Position numbers and translations under genes: made by a program
DNA from: DATMYQ01 sp035560935
GTDB taxonomy: Bacteria > Bacillota > Negativicutes > Sporomusales > Sporomusaceae
DNA length: 20,582 nt
Reading direction: 5' to 3'
Assembly: GCA_035560935.1 (NCBI GenBank)
Contig: DATMYQ010000277.1
Span: 1-20,582, forward strand
Notes under the pieces: model-generated
Told to the model about the DNA's origin: nothing
Seen by the model: only the letters and a program-made list of their open reading frames with translations
The model's database searches: none
Part shown: positions 1 to 6,956 of the stretch, one piece after another
Layout: each line of letters opens with the position of its first letter
Numbering within the stretch: position 1 is the stretch's first letter

Positions 1-15
1 ATTGATTCCTCCTTA
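1..15 (-). promoter_or_regulatory. Shine-Dalgarno of the next rib gene (start codon just outside window)
   Basis: Read on the minus strand, AAGGAGG (positions 14-8) follows one base after the ribBA stop codon. Seven bases then remain before the window edge, the ideal spacing for a start codon lying immediately outside. In ribD-ribE-ribBA operons the next gene is normally ribH (lumazine synthase), so ribH is the expected neighbour. That identity is inferred and cannot be seen here. Confidence 0.7.
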
Positions 16-1233
16 TTATTTTGTTTTTTCAATATTTTGGGTTTTTAATAAATGTCCCAGTTTTAGCTTTTTCGCAGACAGGTAACGTTGATTGTACCGG
101 TTGGCTTTCATTTCCAAAGGGATCTGTTCAGTGATTTTCAGACCATAGCCTTCCAGACCCACCCGTTTCCGGGGATTATTGGTTAAAAGCCGGATACTGC
201 TCAGGCCCAGATCCGCCAGAATTTGAGCGCCGATACCGTAATCCCTCATGTCGGGGGCAAAGCCCAGCAGTTCATTGGCTTCCACCGTGTCCTTCCCCTG
301 ATCCTGCAGCGCATAGGCCCGGATTTTATTGGCCAGACCGATCCCTCTGCCTTCCTGGCGCATATACAGTAATATGCCGGCTCCTTCTTCTTCGATGTGC
401 GCCAGGGCGCTTTCCAACTGCTCGCCGCAATCGCAGCGCAGAGAACCCAGTACATCACCGGTCAGGCATTCCGAGTGAACCCGGACCAGCACATTTTCCT
501 TACCGGCCACGTCGCCTTTCACCAGCGCCACATGGCATTGGTTGTCCAGTTCACTTTCGTAGGCGTATAGGCGAAACATGCCATGACGGGTCGGCAGCGT
601 GGTTTCGGCCGCCTGGGTGACAAATTTTTCGTTTTTCTTGCGATATTTGATCAAGTCGGCGATGGTGATGATTTTCAGATTATGCCGGGCGACAAAATCC
701 ATCAGTTCCGGTGTGCGGGCCATGGTACCGTCGCCGCTCATCACCTCGCAAATAACGCCGGCGGGATATAATCCGGCCAGTTTCGACAGATCCACCGCGG
801 CTTCCGTATGTCCGGCGCGGCGAAGTACGCCGCCGTCGCAATACCGTAACGGAAAAATATGACCGGGCCGGCGCAAATCTTCCGGAACCGAAGTTTCGTC
901 CAATACGGTCTTTACCGTAGCGGCCCGCTCGTGAGCGGAAATCCCGGTGGTACCGGAACGGGCGTCGATGGAGACGGTGAAGGCCGTGCCGTGAGCATCG
1001 GTATTGTTGGTGACCATAGCGCCGATTCCCAGCTCGTCAAGGCGTTGACCGATGATCGGCATGCAAATAAGTCCGCGGCCATGAGTTGCCATAAAATTAA
1101 TGGCTTCCGGGGTGACTTTTTCGGCGGCCATTAACAAATCGCCTTCGTTTTCACGGTCCTCATCGTCAACGACGACAACCATTTTTCCGTTGCGAATGTC
1201 TTCAATGGCTTCATCAATTGTGCTGAATTTCAT
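16..1233 (-). CDS. ribBA: Bifunctional 3,4-dihydroxy-2-butanone 4-phosphate synthase / GTP cyclohydrolase II
   Basis: This 405-residue protein supplies both precursors of riboflavin. The N-terminal domain makes dihydroxybutanone phosphate from ribulose 5-phosphate and the C-terminal domain opens the ring of GTP. Residues 1-200 carry the acidic metal/substrate loop DDEDRENEGD (23-32), HGRGLICMP (51-59) and RRAGHTEA (138-145). Residues 205-400 carry the GTP cyclohydrolase II zinc cysteines C256, C267 and C269, the RQEGRGIGL loop (292-300) and TNNPRKR (351-357). Length is normal for a fused RibBA. The ATG follows AAGGGGAG at good spacing. It is the third gene of the rib operon, 66 bases after ribE, with no terminator in between. 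It should share FMN-riboswitch control, and the GTP arm consumes one GTP per riboflavin made. Confidence 0.97.
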   Translation of the reverse strand: MKFSTIDEAIEDIRNGKMVVVVDDEDRENEGDLLMAAEKVTPEAINFMATHGRGLICMPIIGQRLDELGIGAMVTNNTDAHGTAFTVSIDARSGTTGISAHERAATVKTVLDETSVPEDLRRPGHIFPLRYCDGGVLRRAGHTEAAVDLSKLAGLYPAGVICEVMSGDGTMARTPELMDFVARHNLKIITIADLIKYRKKNEKFVTQAAETTLPTRHGMFRLYAYESELDNQCHVALVKGDVAGKENVLVRVHSECLTGDVLGSLRCDCGEQLESALAHIEEEGAGILLYMRQEGRGIGLANKIRAYALQDQGKDTVEANELLGFAPDMRDYGIGAQILADLGLSSIRLLTNNPRKRVGLEGYGLKITEQIPLEMKANRYNQRYLSAKKLKLGHLLKTQNIEKTK

Positions 1234-1299
1234 AATGTTCTCCCCTTTGTTTTGGCATATTATTTGATTCGTATATTGTTTTTTAACGGGTTAGTCTGA

Positions 1300-1965
1300 T
1301 CAACCAATAAAACCGAATTCCTGCAGTTTTTCCAGGGTTACTCCTTTGGGAGCCGGGGCGGTTTCACTGGCTGGACTGCCTAAACCCAACAGTTTTTCCA
1401 CATATTTGCCGATGATATCGGTTTCCAGATTCACCGCATCGCCGGGTTTCTTGATGCCCAGAGTAGTCAGAGACGCCGTATGCGGTATCAGGGATACCAT
1501 AAACCAGTCCGGACCAAGGTCCGCAATGGTCAGGCTGATGCCGTCGATGGCGACGGAGCCTTTTTTGATAATGTACCGCATCACGTCCGCTTCGGCCTGA
1601 ATGGTAACCAACATGGCAATATCGTTGGTTTCTTTGGAACGGATGATGCCCACGCCGTCGATATGGCCGCTGACGATGTGACCTCCCAGCCGGTCCCCTA
1701 CTCTTAGTGTTCGTTCCAGGTTGACCGCCTGGCCGGGACGCAGCCCTGCTAAAACGGTTTTATCAACCGTTTCCGGCATTACATCGGCAGTAAAGGATCG
1801 ATCGGTATATTCCACCACCGTCAGGCAGGTGCCATTAACTGCGATACTGTCGCCCAGTTTTACATCGGACAACACATGAACGGCTTCCACCGATAAACGA
1901 ACCGACTTGGCTGTCCGGGAAATGGCTTTTACTTTACCCAATTCTTCCACAAGTCCGGTAAACAT
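1300..1965 (-). CDS. ribE: Riboflavin synthase, alpha chain
   Basis: It dismutates two molecules of 6,7-dimethyl-8-ribityllumazine into riboflavin and the pyrimidinedione, the last step of the pathway. The 221-residue product begins with the family hallmark MFTGLVEE. That fixes the start at this ATG rather than at an in-frame ATG eight codons upstream, and it is preceded by GAGGGAGGG. Two lumazine-binding repeats are visible. The first has GDSIAVNGTCLTV and the second has GSVAIDGISLTI, with the linking RLGGHIVSGHIDG segment between them. The start lies 32 bases inside the 3' end of ribD, so its SD is read as ribD codons and translation is probably coupled. The symbol follows the E. coli ribE (formerly ribC) usage; Bacillus texts call the same enzyme RibE or RibB. 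Confidence 0.96.
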   Translation of the reverse strand: MFTGLVEELGKVKAISRTAKSVRLSVEAVHVLSDVKLGDSIAVNGTCLTVVEYTDRSFTADVMPETVDKTVLAGLRPGQAVNLERTLRVGDRLGGHIVSGHIDGVGIIRSKETNDIAMLVTIQAEADVMRYIIKKGSVAIDGISLTIADLGPDWFMVSLIPHTASLTTLGIKKPGDAVNLETDIIGKYVEKLLGLGSPASETAPAPKGVTLEKLQEFGFIG

Positions 1966-3085
1966 GGCGTCCCTCCCTCTGACGGACATCGCCGCTGATT
2001 AATAGATCGTCCCCGATCCATTCCTGGGTCAGATCTTCCAGTTCCAGCGCCTGATCCATCCGGTCGCAGCCTTGCCCGCCAAAGGGCCCGGGGGCCATTG
2101 TTCCGCCGATGAGTTTGGAGGCGATAAAGGCATGAACGGTATCGATCAGGTTGTTCTTCAGGCAAGAGCCGTTAATATTGGCGCCGCCTTCAACAAAAAC
2201 GCTGGTGATATTCCGGCTGCCCAGCCGGGAAAAGAGCTGGCGCAAATCAAGACCATCGGCGGTTGCGCTTAGCGGCCAGACTTCCACGCCGTAGGATTCC
2301 AGTTCTTTTATTTTGGCCGGTGATGCTTCTGGGCCCACAGCCAGCAGCGTTGGCGCCAGGCCGTCTGTCACCACTTTGGCCGTGAGAGGAATCCGGGCGC
2401 GGCTGTCTACTATGACGCGCAGCGGATTTTTTCCGCCCTGAGGCAGGCGGGTGGTCAATTCGGGATTGTCGGCTAAAACCGTGCCAATGCCTGCCAGAAT
2501 GGCGTCATGGCAATCGCGGAATTCGTGAACCCGCTGCCGGGCCGCCGGGCCGGTAATCCAACGGGAGTGTCCCTGCTGAGTGGCAATTTTTCCGTCCAGT
2601 GTCATTGCCCATTTTAAGGTGCCGTAGGGCATGCCGGTGGCGATCCATTTTGTAAATACCCGGTTCAGGCGAGCCGCTTCCGCCGCCAACACGCCTTCTA
2701 CCACTTCAATTCCGGCCGCTCTCAGGCGGGCAATCCCTTGTCCGCTGACCTGGGGATTGGGATCGGTCATGGCAACGATCACTTTTCGTACGCCGGCGGC
2801 GATGACGGCGTCGGTGCAAGGGCCGGTCCGGCCATGATGCGAGCAGGGCTCCAAAGTGACATACATGGTGGCGTTGCGGGCTAATTCACCCGCCTGAGCC
2901 AATGCATGGATCTCCGCATGGGGTGTCCCCGCCTGGCGATGCCAACCTTGCCCCACAACGCGGCCGTCACGGACAAGGACCGCTCCCACCAGCGGGTTGG
3001 GGCTGGTGCGTCCCCGGGCCAAAGCGGCAATTTCCAATGCTTGCCGCATGTAGTGTTCCTGTTCGGTCAGATTTTCCGGTGACAC
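1934..3085 (-). CDS. ribD: Bifunctional diaminohydroxyphosphoribosylaminopyrimidine deaminase / 5-amino-6-(5-phosphoribosylamino)uracil reductase
   Basis: It performs the deamination and the NADPH-dependent ribose reduction after GTP ring opening. I place the start at a GTG (3085-3083), giving 383 residues, because AAGGGAGGTGA lies five bases upstream. An ATG 21 codons further up has no SD. The deaminase domain (about 5-125) has HAEIHAL with zinc ligand H56, catalytic E58, and C81 and C90 in EPCSHHGRTGPC. The reductase domain (about 145-365) has KWAMTLDGKIA, RWITG, AGIGTVLADNP and the GGANINGS segment. The last 10-12 residues run past the usual family end and overlap the start of ribE. It is the first gene of the riboswitch-controlled rib operon. 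Confidence 0.95.
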   Translation of the reverse strand: MSPENLTEQEHYMRQALEIAALARGRTSPNPLVGAVLVRDGRVVGQGWHRQAGTPHAEIHALAQAGELARNATMYVTLEPCSHHGRTGPCTDAVIAAGVRKVIVAMTDPNPQVSGQGIARLRAAGIEVVEGVLAAEAARLNRVFTKWIATGMPYGTLKWAMTLDGKIATQQGHSRWITGPAARQRVHEFRDCHDAILAGIGTVLADNPELTTRLPQGGKNPLRVIVDSRARIPLTAKVVTDGLAPTLLAVGPEASPAKIKELESYGVEVWPLSATADGLDLRQLFSRLGSRNITSVFVEGGANINGSCLKNNLIDTVHAFIASKLIGGTMAPGPFGGQGCDRMDQALELEDLTQEWIGDDLLISGDVRQREGRHVYRTCGRIG

Positions 3086-3164
3086 GGATGTCACCTCCCT
3101 TATTGATGAAATTGGTAAATGGCGCAACACCTGTTTCCGGTGATGCATTCAAAATCATAAATAC

Positions 3165-3212
3165 ATAAATAAAAGACTGTCAAAAAAGCCTGGGGGCTCT
3201 TTCAACAGTCTT
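3165..3212 (-). terminator. Rho-independent terminator of the FMN riboswitch expression platform
   Basis: On the minus strand AAGACTGT (3212-3205) pairs with ACAGTCTT (3180-3173). Inside it AAAGAGCC pairs with GGCTTTTTT around a CCCA loop, and TTTTATTT follows directly. It lies between the FMN aptamer and ribD, so it should stop transcription when FMN is bound. Its 5' arm could alternatively pair with the aptamer (see findings). Confidence 0.88.
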
Positions 3213-3271
3213 AATAACTGCATATTCTACATCAGGAAAATATCATACCCAACCCAAATAAAAGGAAAGAT

Positions 3272-3402
3272 ACTCGCCTTTTCCCTTCCAGACTATACTG
3301 TCGGCTCCGGAATTTCACCAGATCAGCCATACGGCTCGCGGGCTTTACCGCCGGTCAGGATTTAAAAGATTACTCTTTTTCACCTTGCCCCAAAGGCTTG
3401 CG
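3272..3402 (-). promoter_or_regulatory. FMN riboswitch (RFN element)
   Basis: The minus strand holds the conserved RFN blocks in order: GGGGCAAGGTGA, then GACCGGCGGTAAAGCCCGCG, then CTGGTGAAATTCCGG, then GCCGACAGTATAGTCTGGA. The closing helix P1 is visible as GCCTTT (3397-3392) pairing with AAAGGC (3281-3276). P2 is longer than the minimal consensus, with an extra AAGAG/CTTTT-like extension. The aptamer sits about 190 bases upstream of ribD and is followed by a terminator, so it is read as a transcriptional OFF switch repressing ribD-ribE-ribBA when FMN is plentiful. Confidence 0.96.
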
Positions 3403-3433
3403 TATTCAGTTGGAATGTTCTGCACTGGTTACT

Positions 3434-3462
3434 ATGTTACCATTGATCGTTGGATATTGCAA
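3434..3462 (-). promoter_or_regulatory. Sigma-A-type promoter of the rib operon
   Basis: On the minus strand TTGCAA (3462-3457) is separated by exactly 17 bases from TAACAT (3439-3434). The TG one base before the -10 makes it an extended -10 element. Transcription would begin near 3427, about 25 bases before the FMN aptamer. It lies between rpe and the riboswitch. I saw no strong rpe terminator, so read-through from the upstream operon could also enter the riboswitch. Confidence 0.72.
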
Positions 3463-3501
3463 GTCTGCAAATAAAAAGAATGTGAATGTTTTCATTAATG
3501 T

Positions 3502-4155
3502 TTATTTTTGGCCGGTACGCAAGGCTTCAATGGCCAGACTCATATCCGTAGCGCCGAACACTGCCGAGCCGGCCACCAGGATATTGGCGCCCGCCGCGAT
3601 GACCTGGGCCGCATTGGCCGGAGTCACTCCGCCGTCTACTTGAATATCCACATTCAGGTTTCGTGCCGTCAGTTGGTGTTTTAACCGGCGAATTTTATCC
3701 AGCGAGGACGGTATGAATTTTTGACCGCCAAAGCCGGGATTCACGCTCATAATCAATACCATATCCACTTCCGTCAATACTTCTTCCAAATGGGACAGTG
3801 GCGTAGACGGGTTAAGGGATACTCCTGCTTTTACATCCTTTTCCCGGATCGTTTGCAGCAGGCGGTTTAAATGCGGCGCTGTTTCCGCATGAACGGTAAT
3901 GATGTCGGCGCCGGCTTTAATAAACGGGTCAATCAGGTCCTGAGGATTGATCACCATCAGATGGACGTCAAAAGGCAGCCGGGTAATGCTGCGCAGAGCG
4001 CTGATCACCGGCGGACCGAAGGTCAGGTTGGGAACGAAATGACCATCCATAATATCAATATGGATCAGGTCGGCACCGGCTTTTTCCAGACGGTGCAGTT
4101 CTTCTCCCAACCGGGAAAAATCTGAGGATAAAATAGATGGGGCAATCTGAATCAT
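3502..4155 (-). CDS. rpe: Ribulose-phosphate 3-epimerase
   Basis: It interconverts ribulose 5-phosphate and xylulose 5-phosphate in the non-oxidative pentose phosphate pathway in the cytosol. Ribulose 5-phosphate is also a substrate of RibBA, encoded just downstream. The 217-residue TIM-barrel protein has the expected opening IAPSILSSDF, metal ligands H32 and D34 in HIDIMDGHFVPN, H65 in DVHLMV, the loop SVNPGFGGQ (137-145) and D174 in VDGGV. GSAVF near 197-201 is the phosphate-binding end. The ATG overlaps the rsgA stop as ATGA, indicating coupled translation. The rsgA-rpe pairing at the end of a phosphatase-kinase cluster is standard in Bacillota. It is the last gene of the fhaA operon. Confidence 0.97.
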   Translation of the reverse strand: MIQIAPSILSSDFSRLGEELHRLEKAGADLIHIDIMDGHFVPNLTFGPPVISALRSITRLPFDVHLMVINPQDLIDPFIKAGADIITVHAETAPHLNRLLQTIREKDVKAGVSLNPSTPLSHLEEVLTEVDMVLIMSVNPGFGGQKFIPSSLDKIRRLKHQLTARNLNVDIQVDGGVTPANAAQVIAAGANILVAGSAVFGATDMSLAIEALRTGQK

Positions 4156-5039
4156 AAGCGAAATCCTTTCTTGTTCTCTTTTAGTTCCGTCAGTACGGCA
4201 AGATACGACTCATAACGTTCTGGATGAATCTTTCCTTCGCGCACTGCCTCTTTTACCGCACACTGGGGTTCTTTGTAATGAATACAGCTGTTAAACCGGC
4301 ACTGGGGAATCCAGGGGACCAGGTCACGGAAGCAATACATCAGTCCCCGTTCGTCAATATCCACAAATTCCGTCAGACTAAAGCCCGGAGTGTCCACCAC
4401 ATATCCTCCCTGAGCCAGCGGCATCAGTTCGGCAAAACGGGTCGTATGGCGGCCGCGGCCGATTTTTTCGCTGACCTGACCAGTAGCCAGGCTAAGGCCA
4501 GGCTCGATGGCGTTTAACAGTGTGGATTTGCCGGTTCCCGACGGACCGGCGAACACAGTAATTCGATCCTGCAGCCGGGCGCGGAGATCTTCAATCCCAA
4601 TGCCATTTTTGGCTGACAGGCTCAGTACCGGATAACCAATACTGGAATAGCGCTCAATTAATACGGCCAATGCCGCCTGATCAGCCAGATCTACTTTATT
4701 GATGCAAAGGATGATTTCCAGTTCAGAAAGCTCCGCAATAATCAGGAAGCGGTCAACCAAAACCGGGTTAATATCAGGATTGGCGGCGGCAAAGTTTAAA
4801 ATAACCTGATCGACGTTGGCGACCATAGGCCGGGACAACATCGTCCGGCGGGGCAAAATTTCTTCGATAACTCCTTTTTCTGAGCCCAATAAAGAATAAC
4901 GGACTTCATCCCCCACCAACAGGGAAAAACGTTCTTTTTTAAAACGTCCCCGCAAACTGCAGGACACCATCGTTTTTTCATCGTCACTGCGAACGTAATA
5001 ATAGCCGTTATAAGCTTTGACCACGACTCCTGGCAGCAC
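4152..5039 (-). CDS. rsgA: Ribosome small subunit-dependent GTPase A (RsgA/YloQ)
   Basis: This circularly permuted GTPase acts in late 30S subunit maturation. Motifs occur in permuted order (numbered from the ATG at 5045): G4 NKVDL (116-120), P-loop GPSGTGKST (167-175), switch segment GRGRHTT (196-202), G3 DTPG (218-221), then a zinc knuckle C249, C254, H256, C262. An OB fold precedes them. The start is a choice between two codons. The ATG at 5045 is one base after GGAGG, too close. The GTG two codons later (5039) has seven-base spacing and gives an N-terminus matching homologues of the MPEGxIxKAxxGFYYV type, so I use the GTG. The SD is built on the prkC stop (TAAGGAGG). Its coupling to a PASTA kinase is conserved, and in Bacillus RsgA is a reported PrkC substrate. 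Confidence 0.95.
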   Translation of the reverse strand: MLPGVVVKAYNGYYYVRSDDEKTMVSCSLRGRFKKERFSLLVGDEVRYSLLGSEKGVIEEILPRRTMLSRPMVANVDQVILNFAAANPDINPVLVDRFLIIAELSELEIILCINKVDLADQAALAVLIERYSSIGYPVLSLSAKNGIGIEDLRARLQDRITVFAGPSGTGKSTLLNAIEPGLSLATGQVSEKIGRGRHTTRFAELMPLAQGGYVVDTPGFSLTEFVDIDERGLMYCFRDLVPWIPQCRFNSCIHYKEPQCAVKEAVREGKIHPERYESYLAVLTELKENKKGFRL

Positions 5040-5051
5040 GGGCATTCCTCC

Positions 5052-6941
5052 TTACAGCAGCTGTTCTTGCAGCAGCGATCCGTTGATCAAAACCTGAACC
5101 CGCATTTGTCCGGATCCTTCCACCGTTTTGTCCAAACGTTCTCCCGGTTTGTGAACGCCTTCATACACGACGCGGCGTCCACTGGTATCCACGACAACCA
5201 CCTGAACGTTTTGCCGGGTAGAACCATCAGGAACGGTGAAATGTACGGTGACTCGTTTGCCGGCAGCTCCGGATGGCTTGGCTACCGTTAGATCAATGGT
5301 GCTTCCCTCCATGACTTCGACCGCTGCCGGCGGATTTTGACCCACCACAGTTCCTGCGACGGCTCTGTCATTGGCCACTTCAGTAATTTTTCCGGCTTTC
5401 AGTTTCAGGCTCTCCAGTTGCGAGGTGACGTTGCTGATCATCAGTCCCTGAAAATCCGGCAACACCAGTTTGCGCGGACTGGGCCCTTTGCTGATCACAA
5501 TATCAATGGCCGTCCCTTTGGATACCTGGGCTGGCGGTCGAGGATTCTGGCTGATGACGTTATCGGCGACAGCGTCGGGTGAATACTGTTCATCCACTCG
5601 TCCCAGCTTAAGACCGGAATTTTTGATTTGCAGCTCCGCGTCCTGACGGGTTAAACCGCGTAAGTCGGGAATATTGGTAATTTCACCGCCTTTGCTGATC
5701 ACCAGCATGATGGTACGCTGCTCTTTTACCATGGTGTCGGCTTCCGGTTGCTGGGAAATAACGTGTCCCGCCGGTATTTTGTCGCTATAGGCTTCTGATA
5801 AAGAGACCCGCAGGTTATGGTTGAGCAAAATATTTCTGGCGGTATCAATTTGTTTTCCCACCACACTGGGCACGGTGACTTCATTGAGACTCCAAAATTT
5901 GCCGAAGCCCAAAAAGGCTCCTACTGCCGAAAGCATCATCAGTAAAAACAAAGCCAGTACAATGCGCCAGCGAGATCGCGCCGCCGGTTTTTCCGCTACG
6001 GGATGCTGGGAGGGGCTGGGGGATTGTCCCTTACCTAAAACTCCGGTTTGCGTCGCCTGCACTTTAGGGAGCATCTGCGTGGGAAAATCATCACGGTTTA
6101 AACGACGGGTGTGATCATCCCGTAAAAAGTTCTGGGCCAGAGAAAAGTCGGTCAGCATTTGTCCGATGTTTTCATAGCGTTCTGTCGGATTTTTCACCAT
6201 GGCTTTTAACACAATGGCTTCAATCAACGGTGGAATAGATGGGTTGACTTCGGTTAATGGCCGGGGCGTTTCCTGTAAGTGTTTAAGCGCTACGCTGACA
6301 GGGGTTTCACCGGTGTGGGGCAGTACGCCGCTTAACATTTCGTATAATACGACGCCTAGTGAGTAGATGTCTGACTTGGCACTGATCGAGGTACCCTGCG
6401 CCTGTTCCGGGGAAAAATAATGAACCGAGCCGATCACATTGCCGGAATGAGTCATAGTTGCCGAAGAGACGGCCCGGGCAATGCCAAAATCCGTCACTTT
6501 GATTCGACCGGTTTGCGTCATGAGAATGTTGTGCGGTTTAATATCACAGTGGACCAAATTGTTCTGATGGGCGTGTTCCAGCGCTTCACCGATTTCGGTG
6601 GCGATGCGTACTGCCAGTTCCACCGGCAACGGTGCTTCCCGTTCGATTTTATCCTTAAGCGTTTCGCCGCATACATATTCCATTACAATGTAGTATGTGC
6701 GTCCTTCCTGTCCCACGTCATAAATATTGACGATATTGGGATGGGCCAGTTTGGCGGCGGCTTGCGCCTCACGGCGAAAACTGATGACAAATTGCTCATC
6801 GTCGGCAAATTGCGGACGCAACACTTTTACAGCGACGGATCGATCCAATAGTTTGTCATGGGCTCGGTATACGTCAGCCATTCCGCCGCCGCCGATTTTT
6901 TCCAAAATTGTGTAGCGTTCGTCTAATGTTTGATTGATCAT
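5052..6941 (-). CDS. prkC: PASTA-domain serine/threonine protein kinase
   Basis: This transmembrane kinase (629 residues) is expected to sense muropeptides or lipid II outside and phosphorylate cell-wall and translation proteins inside. The kinase domain (about 10-272) shows GGGGMADVY (17-25), ATP lysine K39, E58, catalytic D133 and N138 in HCDIKPHN, DFG (151-153) and SPEQ (177-180). Thr/Ser sites T162, T164 and S166 sit in the activation loop. A flexible juxtamembrane stretch rich in S, P and Q leads to one membrane helix (326-347). Three PASTA repeats follow (about 355-418, 420-486, 490-556), then a beta-rich domain of about 65 residues. The arginine usually before the catalytic Asp is Cys, so it is a non-RD kinase. 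SD AAGGAGGTGA is well placed, 15 bases after the synthase stop. The PP2C two genes upstream is its likely antagonist. Confidence 0.97.
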   Translation of the reverse strand: MINQTLDERYTILEKIGGGGMADVYRAHDKLLDRSVAVKVLRPQFADDEQFVISFRREAQAAAKLAHPNIVNIYDVGQEGRTYYIVMEYVCGETLKDKIEREAPLPVELAVRIATEIGEALEHAHQNNLVHCDIKPHNILMTQTGRIKVTDFGIARAVSSATMTHSGNVIGSVHYFSPEQAQGTSISAKSDIYSLGVVLYEMLSGVLPHTGETPVSVALKHLQETPRPLTEVNPSIPPLIEAIVLKAMVKNPTERYENIGQMLTDFSLAQNFLRDDHTRRLNRDDFPTQMLPKVQATQTGVLGKGQSPSPSQHPVAEKPAARSRWRIVLALFLLMMLSAVGAFLGFGKFWSLNEVTVPSVVGKQIDTARNILLNHNLRVSLSEAYSDKIPAGHVISQQPEADTMVKEQRTIMLVISKGGEITNIPDLRGLTRQDAELQIKNSGLKLGRVDEQYSPDAVADNVISQNPRPPAQVSKGTAIDIVISKGPSPRKLVLPDFQGLMISNVTSQLESLKLKAGKITEVANDRAVAGTVVGQNPPAAVEVMEGSTIDLTVAKPSGAAGKRVTVHFTVPDGSTRQNVQVVVVDTSGRRVVYEGVHKPGERLDKTVEGSGQMRVQVLINGSLLQEQLL

Positions 6942-6956
6942 GGCAAACTCACCTCC

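Noticed and set aside
3113..3158. Possible leader peptide ORF (ATG at 3158) and an upstream ATG for ribD (3148) in the ribD leader
   Set aside because: Neither has an SD. The ATG at 3158 directly follows the riboswitch terminator U tract, and its frame just overlaps ribD. The GTG at 3085 with a strong SD explains translation.
3470..3500. Possible terminator after rpe (AATG-AAAA-CATT followed by a T-rich run)
   Set aside because: The stem is only four A/T-rich pairs and the T run is displaced, so it does not qualify as an intrinsic terminator.
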